From Lachnospiraceae bacterium NK3A20 (GTDB lineage: Bacteria; Bacillota; Clostridia; Lachnospirales; Lachnospiraceae): a stretch of 64,000 nucleotides of DNA. The translations under genes were made by a program, and so were the position numbers. Positions 34,334 to 43,024 of this stretch are shown here, piece by piece; position 1 is the first letter of the stretch; each line of letters starts with the position of its first letter. Location of the stretch: the NCBI GenBank assembly GCA_900107575.1, contig FNQX01000016.1, forward strand, positions 1-64,000. Direction: 5' to 3'. The notes beneath the pieces were generated by a model. The model searched no databases. It was given only the letters and a program-made list of their open reading frames with translations, and was not told where the DNA came from.

Positions 34334-35833
34334 TTACTGGCTCAGGATTTCCTTCGCAAGCGCCGCGTCGAACATAACGCCTGTGATCTTCTGCGTCTCA
34401 ATCCGGTACAGCGCGTTCGCCGCGAGGTGTTCCGCCGCCTGCTCCAGATCGCGCACACCCGGCTGGTCTGCGTATTGGTCCACGATCACATCCACGGCCT
34501 CATCCGTCACAGTGCACTCTGAGAGCTGCATTCCCATGCGGCGCAGTACCTTCGGCAGGGCGAACTTCTGGAAGATCACCTTTTTCTCCTCGTGGCTGTA
34601 ATCCGGGATGTCAATCACGGCGAACCTTGTCATGAGCGGTTCGCTGATCTTCGATTTGTCATTCGCAGTCGCGATGGGATAGACGCCGCCCGTCGGGATC
34701 GTGCACTCCATGTAGTTGTCGGTGAAGCCGAAGCCGTCGAGGAGGGTGAGCAGCGCGTCCGCGGGGTTGCCGCCGGAGGACTGTGCCTCCGCCTTGTCCA
34801 GCTCATTGATGATGAAGACAAGGTTTGACTGACCCGCCATGTAGAAGGCTTCCATGATGCTGCCGGGCTTTGCGTTCGCGTACACGCGGGAGGAGCCGGT
34901 CAGCGCTTCCGAATCGTGGATGCTGCTCATGTCCAGGCTCGTCCAGGGAAGGCGCAGGATCTTCGCGACCGCATAGGCCACCTGTGATTTGCCGGTGCCG
35001 GCGGGGCCGCACAGAAGGAGTCCATAGGCAGGTAAGGTGTGGGTTCGGTTGATCTGGATGATCGTCTCAATAATGCGCTGCTTCACGGAAACCATCCCGT
35101 ACAGTTCCTCATCCAGAATCTTCCGCGCCGCCACAGGATCAATCGGCTCAAAATAAGTGCTCTTCCACTGGATGTTCAGCATGATGGAGAGTGCGTGCTG
35201 CGCGTGACGCCTCTCGTCCGGGCTCACCTCCGTGGACCTTGCGACGGCAAGGTTTCTCCTCGCCCAGCTGCGAATGTTCGCGGGGAGCGTCGCCGCAGCG
35301 CTCGAGAGGAAATCCGTGATCGACTGCATACTGGTGAGCTTCATCGCGTCATCGTCTGCCGTATTCTCATCCTCTTCCTGTACCGCACTCTCGAGAATGC
35401 GCTGGATCACAAACTGGAGGAAACCATCCTCCGCAGAGAGCTTTGAGGAGCCGGTCGAATCCACTTCGCGGATGCCATAGACGGCAAAGCCGTCCGACGT
35501 TGCCACGCCTGAGAGACGCACGAGAATCCCGTTCTCGCCCAGCCAACCAAGGAGGGCGACGAAACGGCTGTCAATCCGCACGATATCCGCGGTGGCATCC
35601 TCTCTGTCTATCGTATACGAAAATGCCGTGCGCTTGGCGGGATTTAAGAACCTGCCCGCGATCTCCTCCGGCAGGGCGCCATTCTCATTCAAGAGAACCA
35701 TCATCGGATGCTCCGGGTCGGATGTTGTCGCTGTACCCGCGAATTCCGTATAGGTGCAAATGGGTCCCGATACGGCAGTCTGTCCCGCGGGAGTGTCCGG
35801 GCTGCTGCTGAAATCGAACATCATGTTAGCCAT
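34334..35833 (-). CDS. Lon-like AAA+ ATPase without protease domain
   Basis: The 499-residue protein has an unrecognised N-terminal half (1-245) and a C-terminal AAA+ module close to Lon: Walker A GPAGTGKS (about residues 278-285), a Lon-like SRVYANAKPGSIMEAF segment, and the alpha-subdomain pattern QPGVRDLEQ near 460. It ends there, with no Ser-Lys protease domain. The Walker B stretch reads VFIINELDKA, with Asn in place of the first acidic residue; the catalytic Glu is kept. The start at 35833 is chosen for AGGAGG nine bases upstream; a GTG at 35842 lies within that site. It sits between nudC and sbcD, so a role in DNA or protein quality control is possible. Confidence 0.8.
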   Translation of the reverse strand: MANMMFDFSSSPDTPAGQTAVSGPICTYTEFAGTATTSDPEHPMMVLLNENGALPEEIAGRFLNPAKRTAFSYTIDREDATADIVRIDSRFVALLGWLGENGILVRLSGVATSDGFAVYGIREVDSTGSSKLSAEDGFLQFVIQRILESAVQEEDENTADDDAMKLTSMQSITDFLSSAAATLPANIRSWARRNLAVARSTEVSPDERRHAQHALSIMLNIQWKSTYFEPIDPVAARKILDEELYGMVSVKQRIIETIIQINRTHTLPAYGLLLCGPAGTGKSQVAYAVAKILRLPWTSLDMSSIHDSEALTGSSRVYANAKPGSIMEAFYMAGQSNLVFIINELDKAEAQSSGGNPADALLTLLDGFGFTDNYMECTIPTGGVYPIATANDKSKISEPLMTRFAVIDIPDYSHEEKKVIFQKFALPKVLRRMGMQLSECTVTDEAVDVIVDQYADQPGVRDLEQAAEHLAANALYRIETQKITGVMFDAALAKEILSQ

Positions 35834-35851
35834 AGCTGTCACCTCCTGTAT

Positions 35852-36709
35852 CTACTCCAGCCCGTCCCGGAAGCGCATGATCATCTCTGCCGTGAGCGAG
35901 AGGTCTGCGTCCTCGTCGCCGATCTCCTCGCGCGGAACGAACCTGGCCTTTGCGAGTTCCATCTTATCCAGCATGATCTCCTCATCAGGGTCCGCCTCGC
36001 AGTAGAATCCCGCGAGCAGATCCTGCTCGAAACCCCATGGCTGTGACTTGTAATAGCGGATGTTGTGGACATGGAGGCCCACCTCCTCCAGCACCTCCCG
36101 CGCAACTGTCTCTTCCAACGCCTCGCCGATTTCGCAGAAACCCGCGACGAGCGCGTGTCCCTTGTACTCCCTGCCGGCATACCGGGTCATCAGGATGGAA
36201 TCGCCGCGTGTCACGCCCACGATGACCGCGGGATTGAGCCGTGGATAGATCGTATTGCCGCACTGCGGGCAGACAAGGGCCCGCTCCGTGCGGGAGTAAG
36301 AGACCTCATGCCCGCACCTGCCGCAGTAGCGGTTGTCACGGTACCAGACATAGAGGTGATACCCGGTCACTGCCGCAAAGCGAAGGTCCCTTGGCGCCGC
36401 GGCACGAAGAACCGAATTCTTCTCGTATGTATAACCTTCCAGTTCCAGTGGCATGCTGCCCTTATCGAAAGAAGTGAACAGGAAAAAGTGCTTTTCATCA
36501 ATGGAGAAAAGATAGATGAGCTCCGCTGCCGCGTGCCCTCTTGCGATTACTTCCCCGGCACCGGGGAAGGCGAGTGTCCCATCCTCTGCCTTGCGCACGA
36601 GGATCGTCCTGCCATCGTAGGCGAAAACCGTATCGTATGGAGAAGGCGAGGTCATCTCATGATCGGGGAAGTGGTTATCGAAAACTTCAGGTGAAATATT
36701 CTGTATCAT
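35852..36709 (-). CDS. nudC: NADH pyrophosphatase (Nudix)
   Basis: NudC cuts NADH to NMNH and AMP, and in some bacteria removes NAD caps from RNA. The 285-residue protein has a zinc ribbon (CGRCG near residue 130, CPQCG near 147), the Nudix box GFCEIGEALEETVAREVLEE (about 191-210), and the NudC-specific SQPWGF motif just after it. The start at 36709 begins MIQNISPEVF. It heads the run nudC, AAA ATPase, sbcD, sbcC with gaps of 18 and 22 bases and a four-base overlap. Confidence 0.92.
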   Translation of the reverse strand: MIQNISPEVFDNHFPDHEMTSPSPYDTVFAYDGRTILVRKAEDGTLAFPGAGEVIARGHAAAELIYLFSIDEKHFFLFTSFDKGSMPLELEGYTYEKNSVLRAAAPRDLRFAAVTGYHLYVWYRDNRYCGRCGHEVSYSRTERALVCPQCGNTIYPRLNPAVIVGVTRGDSILMTRYAGREYKGHALVAGFCEIGEALEETVAREVLEEVGLHVHNIRYYKSQPWGFEQDLLAGFYCEADPDEEIMLDKMELAKARFVPREEIGDEDADLSLTAEMIMRFRDGLE

Positions 36710-36737
36710 TGCAAGTCTGACTCTCTTATCATTCTAC

Positions 36738-36772
36738 GTAGAAGTTCAAATACGATAGTTATGAACTGTTAC
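36738..36772. repeat. Small dispersed palindrome, copy B
   Basis: AGTTCA and TGAACT arms lie within a longer imperfect palindrome bounded by GTA and TAC. It resembles the copies at 21125-21156 and 37719-37753. It lies between rhomboid protease and nudC. Confidence 0.55.
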
Positions 36773-36787
36773 CGTTTTACAGCTTTG

Positions 36788-37420
36788 TTAGATTTGGTCA
36801 CTGCCTGTTATTTTTCTCTGCCGCTCTGCGCGAAGGCGGAGCCTTCGAAAATAGTTCATGAGAAAGGCCAGCGCGAAGCCGCCCGCAAGGCCGCCCAGGT
36901 GTGCGGCAAGGCTGATGGAGCGGTCGGAAAAGCCCGGCAGGAGCATGAGCAAAATAGAGAACAGGACTCTTCGGATCGGGAACTGCCGCTTGATCCCGGG
37001 CGTCATCGCGAAGATCAGGAGTACGGAAAAGAGACCGAAGATCGCGCCGGAAGCGCCGGCAGAGACTCCGTAGTTGCCCGTGATCCAATCCGTTGCGAGG
37101 ACCAGGAGATTCCCGCACAGTCCCGAGAACAGGTACAGAGAAAGGTACCGTATCCTGCCGAAATATGCCTCGACATAGCGCCCGATGGCGAACAGCACGA
37201 TCATGTTCACGCCAATGTGCTGAATGCCGAAATGCAGCCACATGGCAGTGAAGATGCGCCACCACTGCCCGTAGTCCCTGACAAGCGGCACATACAGCGC
37301 GCCGAAGCGCAGCGCTGTGTTCGTATCGGTGCTCCCGCCACTCACCTCCTCGAGGAGGAAGATCAGGATGTTAATGCCTATGAGCGCGCCTGTCACATAG
37401 GGTTTCTCATATCGTTTCAT
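36788..37420 (-). CDS. Rhomboid family intramembrane serine protease
   Basis: The 210-residue protein has six predicted membrane helices and intact rhomboid catalysis: the serine motif SAGASGAIFG (about residues 120-129) and the histidine in AAHLGGLAGG near 170. WWRIFTAMWLH and HIGVNM give the conserved L1 loop and oxyanion histidine/asparagine. It ends in a basic cytoplasmic tail. Unlike the rhomboid-like protein at 1458-2468, this one should be active. Substrates are unknown. The start follows an AGGGAAA site. Confidence 0.93.
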   Translation of the reverse strand: MKRYEKPYVTGALIGINILIFLLEEVSGGSTDTNTALRFGALYVPLVRDYGQWWRIFTAMWLHFGIQHIGVNMIVLFAIGRYVEAYFGRIRYLSLYLFSGLCGNLLVLATDWITGNYGVSAGASGAIFGLFSVLLIFAMTPGIKRQFPIRRVLFSILLMLLPGFSDRSISLAAHLGGLAGGFALAFLMNYFRRLRLRAERQRKITGSDQI

Positions 37421-37495
37421 TCACCATTTCCCTGTAATATAAAATAGCGGCACGCCGTGGAAGCGAGCCGCCGTTCGTTCATTGTGGAAGCAGGA

Positions 37496-37660
37496 TTACT
37501 CCTCAACCTTCGAGAATTCACTCTTGGGAACGCCGCAGATCGGGCAAACCCAATCCTCCGGAAGATCTTCGAAAGCGGTGCCGGGAGCAATGCCGTTATC
37601 GGGATCGCCGACTTCCGGATCATAAACATAGCCACAGGGATTGCACATATACTTGTCCAT
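37496..37660 (-). CDS. Rubredoxin
   Basis: A 54-residue small iron protein, found by reading the minus strand. It opens [18 protein letters not shown] and ends with [12 protein letters not shown], giving the two CxxC pairs (Cys6/Cys9 and Cys39/Cys42) that bind one iron. It carries single electrons, often for oxygen or peroxide detoxification in anaerobes. AAGGAG lies six bases before the ATG. It stands 75 bases upstream of the rhomboid gene with no terminator between. Confidence 0.95.
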   Translation of the reverse strand: MDKYMCNPCGYVYDPEVGDPDNGIAPGTAFEDLPEDWVCPICGVPKSEFSKVEE

Positions 37661-37718
37661 AGTTTCTCTCCTTTTCGCTGTCTCCGGGCCATTGATAGCT
37701 CGGAAAGTTATGTATCAT

Positions 37719-37753
37719 GTAGCAGTTCAGAACTATCGTTTCTGAACTGCTAC
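37719..37753. repeat. Small dispersed palindrome, copy C
   Basis: GTAGCAGTTCAGAA (37719-37732) and its exact complement (37740-37753) enclose a seven-base loop. It is the most perfect of the three copies and may reveal the family consensus. Confidence 0.7.
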
Positions 37754-37797
37754 GCAGGCCGCACATGCAAATTTTGCTGCGCAAAAGTGCGGCCTGC
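37754..37797. repeat. Second perfect hairpin adjoining copy C
   Basis: GCAGGCCGCAC (37754-37764) pairs perfectly with 37787-37797, and an inner TTTTGC-tgc-GCAAAA stem lies at 37772-37786. It directly abuts copy C. There is no T-run on the minus strand beyond it. The rest of the gap to 37938 shows no gene. Confidence 0.65.
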
Positions 37798-37938
37798 CTG
37801 CTGAATATCTACCATGATACGCCCTCAGCAGCAAACCCTTGGGCTTTTGCTTCGGGCTGTACTGACAGATACTGTATCATCATTATTATCTGAATCCCGC
37901 AAATTTGCAAGCACGTAAGTCACGATTCCGCGCTGCTC

Positions 37939-38781
37939 CTAGATACGATTTTCTCTGGTTGAGCGGGCGAATACCAGCCAGCCGAAAACAACCGTCAGAA
38001 CCACGCCTGCGATAAACTCCGGCACAAGGTACGGCGCAGCGCTCTCCATCTCCTCCGCGGGAAGATTCGCCATCTGGAACGACTCCCACACGCTGAAGCT
38101 GTTGTTCAGAATGTGCACCAGCATGGGGAAGAGAATGGTTCCGCCGTGCTCATAGCAGACGGCAAGGAGGATTCCCAGGATGAAGGCGTTCACCGTCTGA
38201 ATGCCGTTCATGTGCGCGATACCGAACACAGCGCTGCTGATGAGCACTGCGGGAAGGACGCCCCAGAAATCACGGCTTCTGCGATAGATGAGCCCGCGGA
38301 ACAACAGCTCCTCACACACCGGTCCCAGCACGCCGACGGCAAGGTACACCGGTATCCGGCCGCTGCTTATAATCATATCTGTCAGCTCGTCATAGGCTGC
38401 ACTCTCGGGCAGGAAACTGATAATGCAGGAAGAGATGAGGACTCCTCCGACGCAGAACAGCAGCATGAAGATAACGGTTGGAATCGTCAGCTCATAGGAG
38501 GTCAGAAGGCGCTGCGGTGCGAATTTCTTCCTCCGCCTGTTGTCCCTAAGGTATACAAGCCAGAAAATAAAGGCTGTCACAATGCTCGATACGGCAAGGA
38601 GCAGGATGATGAGTGAAGGGGACTCCAGGAGCTCCTCCAAAAAGGCATAGGCAGGATTGCTGCTGCCAAGGAAGCTGACCGCAGTTCCTCCCACTACCCC
38701 CGTGAGCGCCTGGATCATAAAGAACACCAGAAGCGGCCAGGCAAGCTTCCAAATTTTCGCGATGATATTACCGTCTCTCAT
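37939..38781 (-). CDS. CPBP family intramembrane metalloprotease
   Basis: The 280-residue membrane protein has about eight hydrophobic segments and the CPBP/Abi motifs: CEELLFRGLIYR (EExxxR), FGIAHMNG and MLVHILNN. In other organisms members process prenylated proteins or mature peptides; the substrate here is unknown. The start at 38781 is chosen because GAGGTGACA precedes it; the frame to 38880 runs back into the upstream gene. It overlaps the end of the YybS-like gene by 14 bases in another frame, which implies translational coupling. Confidence 0.9.
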   Translation of the reverse strand: MRDGNIIAKIWKLAWPLLVFFMIQALTGVVGGTAVSFLGSSNPAYAFLEELLESPSLIILLLAVSSIVTAFIFWLVYLRDNRRRKKFAPQRLLTSYELTIPTVIFMLLFCVGGVLISSCIISFLPESAAYDELTDMIISSGRIPVYLAVGVLGPVCEELLFRGLIYRRSRDFWGVLPAVLISSAVFGIAHMNGIQTVNAFILGILLAVCYEHGGTILFPMLVHILNNSFSVWESFQMANLPAEEMESAAPYLVPEFIAGVVLTVVFGWLVFARSTRENRI

Positions 38782-39730
38782 TGTCACCTCTTTCTCTCTC
38801 AAGGATCCTCTCATGCAACCCACCCACAAGGTACATAACCCCGAGGAGCAGAATGAGCAAAGGCACGAGGAACATACCAAGGATCGTGAACAGGATCACC
38901 ACCGGCTTCGACTTCGTAACCCATGCGCGCAGGACGCCGGAGAGTGCGATAATACCGAAGATCATCAGGTAGAAATATCCGATGATGCCAACCGTCTGCG
39001 CGATTCCCTGCAGCGTTTCATTCGCCAGTGGCCTTGCGAAGGTAATATTGTACTCAAGGAAGGCTGCGATTGCAAGAAAGCCCAGCCACCTTGGAGGGAA
39101 ATAATCACGCAGCGACTGCTGGCGAGGTACCGGAACGCGGAGCTTTTTGAGGATAATGACAGAGAGCTCGAACGTGATAAAGCCCTCCAGTGCGCCGGTG
39201 AGCGCAATAGAAATGAGGACGAGCCGCCGGATCGCATCCTTCGGGAACAGCGTCGCAGGGCTCACTCCCGAGGGGAGCTTGACGCCGCTCATCTGGAACG
39301 TCTTCTCCAACATGGTCTGCATCTCTTTGACGTCCGCCTCCAGCCCGACGCCCGTGACCAGGCGCGCGAGGACGACCATGGCGATCAGCTCCGCCACCAT
39401 GTCCATCAGCATGATGAGGAACAGCGTATGCGTCATGTTCCTTTTATGGTAAATTCTCGTTCCCTGCACAAGGCCGACCAGGGCCGCGCTGACGGCATAG
39501 AAAATCGACGTGAGATCGCCGAACAGGAAACTGAGCATGACCATGACTGCGAATACGACCACGCTCGCTCTGCCGCCGTAATACACCGCGTAGGCTGTCA
39601 TCGGGATCGGCAGGACAAAGAGAAGCAGTCCCTCCAGCATCCCGCCCGTCTGCCGGTTCAGCAGAAGGAGCAGGGCGAAAACAGCAGCCAGCATGGCACC
39701 ATATGTGATTCTGAGTGTTCTGTTATTCAT
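38768..39730 (-). CDS. YybS-like DUF2232 membrane protein
   Basis: The 320-residue protein has eight or so membrane segments and resembles the DUF2232/YybS family, with GAMLAAVFALLLLLNRQTGG at the start and a periplasm-facing segment at about 130-165. In Firmicutes yybS sits near rplI and gdpP; here it is beside a CPBP protease instead. Its function is not known; members look like the membrane part of ECF-type transporters. No strong ribosome binding site precedes the start, which follows the terminator at 39743-39790 closely. Confidence 0.75.
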   Translation of the reverse strand: MNNRTLRITYGAMLAAVFALLLLLNRQTGGMLEGLLLFVLPIPMTAYAVYYGGRASVVVFAVMVMLSFLFGDLTSIFYAVSAALVGLVQGTRIYHKRNMTHTLFLIMLMDMVAELIAMVVLARLVTGVGLEADVKEMQTMLEKTFQMSGVKLPSGVSPATLFPKDAIRRLVLISIALTGALEGFITFELSVIILKKLRVPVPRQQSLRDYFPPRWLGFLAIAAFLEYNITFARPLANETLQGIAQTVGIIGYFYLMIFGIIALSGVLRAWVTKSKPVVILFTILGMFLVPLLILLLGVMYLVGGLHERILERERGDNERR

Positions 39731-39742
39731 TCGTTATCCATA

Positions 39743-39790
39743 AGAAAAGGGAGAGCAAACAGCATGGCAAGACGCTGTTTCCTCCCCCCA
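39743..39790 (-). terminator. Intrinsic terminator after the small helical protein
   Basis: Minus-strand stem GGGAGGAAACAGCG / GCTGTTTGCTCTCCC followed by TTTTC. It ends the short gene at 39812-40006. Confidence 0.75.
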
Positions 39791-39811
39791 GATAGTATTA
39801 CAAGATCGCAG

Positions 39812-40006
39812 CTACTGTTTGTCCTTGCCGAACAGCCCTTTAACCTTGCTGGCTGCCTCATTGGCAACGTCGGTTGCGACATCCTTCGCGGAATCCTTGA
39901 CGGACTCGCCCTTCATCACATCGCCCACCTCGCTCTTTGCGGACTCTACCGCCTTATTGGTGAGATCCTTTTTGAGCTGGTCGCCGAAATTTTTCAGATC
40001 TGCCAT
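39812..40006 (-). CDS. Small highly charged helical protein
   Basis: A 64-residue protein, Lys/Asp/Ala/Val rich, with no cysteine, no signal and a predicted amphipathic helix (for example KDSAKDVATDVANEAASKV, residues 37-55). It looks like small stress or LEA-like proteins, but I cannot name a family. AAGGAGG six bases before the ATG and a dedicated terminator support it as a real gene. A TATAAT at 40058-40063 with TTGCGG 18 bases before it could be its own promoter. Confidence 0.75.
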   Translation of the reverse strand: MADLKNFGDQLKKDLTNKAVESAKSEVGDVMKGESVKDSAKDVATDVANEAASKVKGLFGKDKQ

Positions 40007-40057
40007 GGTATCCTCCTTGGGGAATCCGCCCCCGTATGATGATGAAAAACCTTATAC

Positions 40058-40087
40058 ATTATAACAGTCCCGCAACGCCTGCCGCAA
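40058..40087 (-). promoter_or_regulatory. Possible promoter of the small helical protein gene
   Basis: TTGCGG (40082-40087) and TATAAT (40058-40063) are spaced by 18 bases, overlapping the end of the upstream transporter gene. Confidence 0.4.
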
Positions 40088-40628
40088 TGCCGCATGCCGC
40101 AGAGATCAGGATAATCTTCACGGGGTGCAGGTGCCGCCCGAAGGAGAGATAAATCGCAAGAGCGAAGATCCCCAGCGAGAGATACAGCTGCGGCGCCGCA
40201 AAGTCTGCCTGCTCTATCCTCTCACGAAAGAAAACCTCTCTTCCGATCGACCATACAGAAGCACCGATAAGACCCACGACCGCGGGGCGAAGCCCCCGCA
40301 TGGCACTTTCCACGGCCGTTGCCTTCCGGAACCTTTCATAGAACTTCGCGATGATCAGGATGATCAGGAATGAAGGCAGAACCACGCCAAGTGTCGCAGC
40401 AAAGGCGCCGGGCAGGCCTCCCGTCACAGCCCCCACATAGGTCGAGACATTGACCGCGAACGGCCCCGGTGTCGACTCGCTGACCGCGATGAAATTGACG
40501 AGCTGCTCTTTGCTCATCCAGCCGTGGTGTTCCACCTCCTGCTGCACGAGCGGCAGCATGGCGTATCCTCCGCCGAAGGTAAAGGCGCCGATCCGGAAAA
40601 ATGTCAGAAACAGGTCGAGGAGAATCAT
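40059..40628 (-). CDS. Chromate transporter (CHR) half, second subunit
   Basis: The 189-residue protein is a single CHR domain with five or six membrane segments. [19 protein letters not shown] at 14-32 and ESTPGPFAVNVSTYVG near 51-66 are the family marks. Short CHR proteins come as pairs and are thought to export anions such as chromate; in anaerobes the natural substrate is uncertain. It overlaps the first subunit by four bases (ATGA), so the pair should be made in equal amounts. Confidence 0.9.
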   Translation of the reverse strand: MILLDLFLTFFRIGAFTFGGGYAMLPLVQQEVEHHGWMSKEQLVNFIAVSESTPGPFAVNVSTYVGAVTGGLPGAFAATLGVVLPSFLIILIIAKFYERFRKATAVESAMRGLRPAVVGLIGASVWSIGREVFFRERIEQADFAAPQLYLSLGIFALAIYLSFGRHLHPVKIILISAACGIAAGVAGLL

Positions 40629-41215
40629 ACGCTGCTCTCCTTCTCACTTCCTTCCGGAGGCCTTCCTGTTTTCTCAAAGATCCCAGTCCGCAGGAGCCCC
40701 GCCGCCGCGCAGCCTGCGATGACCCAGAGAACGTTCACCCGCGCGAATGCAACCAAAACCAGCGCCGCACCCATGACGCACCAGGAGAAGACATCGTGCG
40801 AACACTGCCGATACATGGACACCAGCGCGTTGACGATGAGCGCGAGAACCCCGGCACGCACGCCGAAGAACGCATACCGCACCGCAGCAAAATTCTCGAA
40901 CTGCCGCAGAATGAACGAGATCACGTAGATGATGACAAACGACGGCAGAACCACGCCAAAGGTCGCAGCGAAGGCACCGGGCAGGCCCGCGACCCTGGAG
41001 CCGACAAACGTGGCCGAATTGATCGCAATCGGTCCGGGCGTCGACTCCGCAATCGCGGTGATGTCCAGAATATCCTTATCTTCCATCCAGCGGTGCCGGT
41101 GCACGATCTCCTCCCGGATGAGAGGGATCATGGCATAGCCGCCGCCGAAGGTGAAGGCGCCGATCTTCAGAAAAGTCATAAAGAGCGGGAGGATCCGGCG
41201 ATCCGCCTTATTCAC
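40625..41215 (-). CDS. Chromate transporter (CHR) half, first subunit
   Basis: A 196-residue CHR domain with [19 protein letters not shown] and [16 protein letters not shown]. It pairs with the gene downstream. The GTG at 41215 is chosen because GGAG lies five bases upstream and gives the usual short N-terminus; it overlaps the pfp stop by eight bases, so translation is coupled to pfp. An ATG at 41179 lacks a binding site. The link of CHR genes to pfp is unexpected. Confidence 0.88.
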   Translation of the reverse strand: MNKADRRILPLFMTFLKIGAFTFGGGYAMIPLIREEIVHRHRWMEDKDILDITAIAESTPGPIAINSATFVGSRVAGLPGAFAATFGVVLPSFVIIYVISFILRQFENFAAVRYAFFGVRAGVLALIVNALVSMYRQCSHDVFSWCVMGAALVLVAFARVNVLWVIAGCAAAGLLRTGIFEKTGRPPEGSEKESSV

Positions 41216-42869
41216 CTTTCTCCAGTGCCAGTGTCTTCGTCGTGAGATCGCAGACATCCGACGGGCCATAGTACTGGATCGCGCCGGGATAGGTGTAATC
41301 CGTCTCGACCGCCCAGGCGTCTCTGTGGGCCGCGAAATACCGGAACGGCTTGCCGTCGAGCTCTACGAGCGCCTTGCGGATGACGGGCTTGTCCTCACCG
41401 TTTCTTCTCTCCATGTTCATCATCTTGGTGATCGGCATACCGCCTGCTGCCCACTCAGCGGCGGGTTTCGAGAGGTTGGAGATCTTGGAGAGATACCCGT
41501 TGAAACCGTACTGGATCAGCATGAAGGCATTGTAACCCAGGGAATAGCAGTAATCCGCGTCGAAATTGGACGGGAACGCGCATCTTCCTTCATAGCCGAA
41601 GAAGTGGTGCTGCGTCTTGAAGGAACCGTTGTAGGTGCCGGCTTTCCTTCTCTCTTCGAGCTTGTGGTTCACGAGCTCCGCGAAGAGTTTCTCGGACTCG
41701 ATGAGGGATACCTGTACATTGCCGTGCGGATCTCTCTCGAGGAAAAGCTGCTGTTCGATGCCTTCCGGCAGGATCTCGAATACGGCGTAGCTCTCTTTGC
41801 TCAGGCCGCTCCTGATGAATTCCTTCTTCTCTGTCCAGGAGGGCAGCTGATTGAACGCCTCTGCCTTCCCGCCGGCAAGGAGCTCATTGATCTCCGCGAT
41901 CAGGGTGCCGAACTCGGGTACGAATTCTACGATGCCTTCCGGGATGATGGCAACGCCGAAGTTGTCACCGTTCGCCGCACGCTTTGCAACAGAGTCCGCG
42001 ATCTGGTCTGCGATCTGGGAGAGGGAGAGCTTCTTCGCCGCCGCTTCCTCGCCGATGAGGCAGATGTTCGGCTGGGTCTCCAGGGCGCACTCGAGCGCTA
42101 CGTGCGAAGCGCTTCTGCCCATGACCTTGATGAAATGCCAGTATTTCTTCGCGGAGTTGGCGTCTCTTTCAATGTTGCCGATGAGCTCGGAGTAGGTCTT
42201 GGTCGCGGTATCGAAGCCGAAGGAGCACTCGATATCATCGTTCTTCAGATCGCCGTCGATGGTCTTGGGGCAGCCGATGACCTGTACGCCGGTCTCGTGT
42301 GCTGCGAAATACTCCGCGAGAACAGCAGCATTGGTGTTGGAATCGTCACCGCCGATGATGACAACGGCTGTCAGACCGTGTCTCTTCGCCGTAGCTTCCG
42401 CTGCTGCGAACTGCTCCGGTGTCTCGATTTTCGTACGACCGGAACCGATGATATCGAAACCGCCGGTATTCCTGTAGGCGTCGATGAACTCGTCCGTGAA
42501 CTCCACACACTCATCGTCTACGAGACCGGAAGGACCGCCCTTGAAGCCGAGGAGAACATTGTCTTTGCCGGATGCCTTCAGAGCATCATAGAGGCCGGAG
42601 ATGACATTGTGTCCTCCGGGCGCCTGACCACCGGAGAGGATGACGCCGACCACCTGTCGCTTGCCGGCAGAGGTATTGGCACCCTTGACGAAAGTAATCT
42701 CCTTCTTGCCATAGGTGTGAGGGAACAGTGCGCGGATCTTGTCCTGATCGGCGACAGACTGTGTCTCCTCTCCCTCTTCTACCGTAATGTTCGTGATGCC
42801 GTCGCGCAGCATTCCGGGAAGCTTGGGCTGATACTGAAGCCTTTCTTTCTGAAGCGGTGAAATATCCAT
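41208..42869 (-). CDS. pfp: PPi-dependent phosphofructokinase, long form
   Basis: PFP makes fructose 1,6-bisphosphate from fructose 6-phosphate with pyrophosphate, reversibly, in glycolysis. The 553-residue length fits the long clostridial/plant-type group. GGDDSNT near residue 180 has the second Asp that favours PPi over ATP, and [10 protein letters not shown] near 210 holds the catalytic Asp. [12 protein letters not shown] follows near 257. The start at 42869 is chosen for AGGAG upstream and homology; the frame to 43031 runs through the promoter. It is the first gene of pfp plus two CHR genes. Confidence 0.94.
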   Translation of the reverse strand: MDISPLQKERLQYQPKLPGMLRDGITNITVEEGEETQSVADQDKIRALFPHTYGKKEITFVKGANTSAGKRQVVGVILSGGQAPGGHNVISGLYDALKASGKDNVLLGFKGGPSGLVDDECVEFTDEFIDAYRNTGGFDIIGSGRTKIETPEQFAAAEATAKRHGLTAVVIIGGDDSNTNAAVLAEYFAAHETGVQVIGCPKTIDGDLKNDDIECSFGFDTATKTYSELIGNIERDANSAKKYWHFIKVMGRSASHVALECALETQPNICLIGEEAAAKKLSLSQIADQIADSVAKRAANGDNFGVAIIPEGIVEFVPEFGTLIAEINELLAGGKAEAFNQLPSWTEKKEFIRSGLSKESYAVFEILPEGIEQQLFLERDPHGNVQVSLIESEKLFAELVNHKLEERRKAGTYNGSFKTQHHFFGYEGRCAFPSNFDADYCYSLGYNAFMLIQYGFNGYLSKISNLSKPAAEWAAGGMPITKMMNMERRNGEDKPVIRKALVELDGKPFRYFAAHRDAWAVETDYTYPGAIQYYGPSDVCDLTTKTLALEKGE

Positions 42870-42916
42870 AGCTTTCTCACTCCTTTGTTTGTTAAAAAAT
42901 AAACACATATGCCTGT

Positions 42917-42945
42917 ATTTTACCAGCATTCTGTGGCAATGTGAA
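42917..42945 (-). promoter_or_regulatory. pfp promoter
   Basis: TTCACA (42940-42945) and TAAAAT (42917-42922) are spaced by 17 bases on the minus strand, 48 bases before the pfp start. Confidence 0.6.
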
Positions 42946-43024
42946 CCATTACTTGCTGTCAATGTGGCAGCCGCCGGGAATTTGTCTCGAACACAGGCTG
43001 TTCGCAGTAGGCGCCACAGGTCTT

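Noticed and set aside
37417-37692. A 91-codon minus-strand frame over the rubredoxin gene
   Set aside because: It is a shadow; the rubredoxin frame has both CxxC pairs and a good ribosome site.
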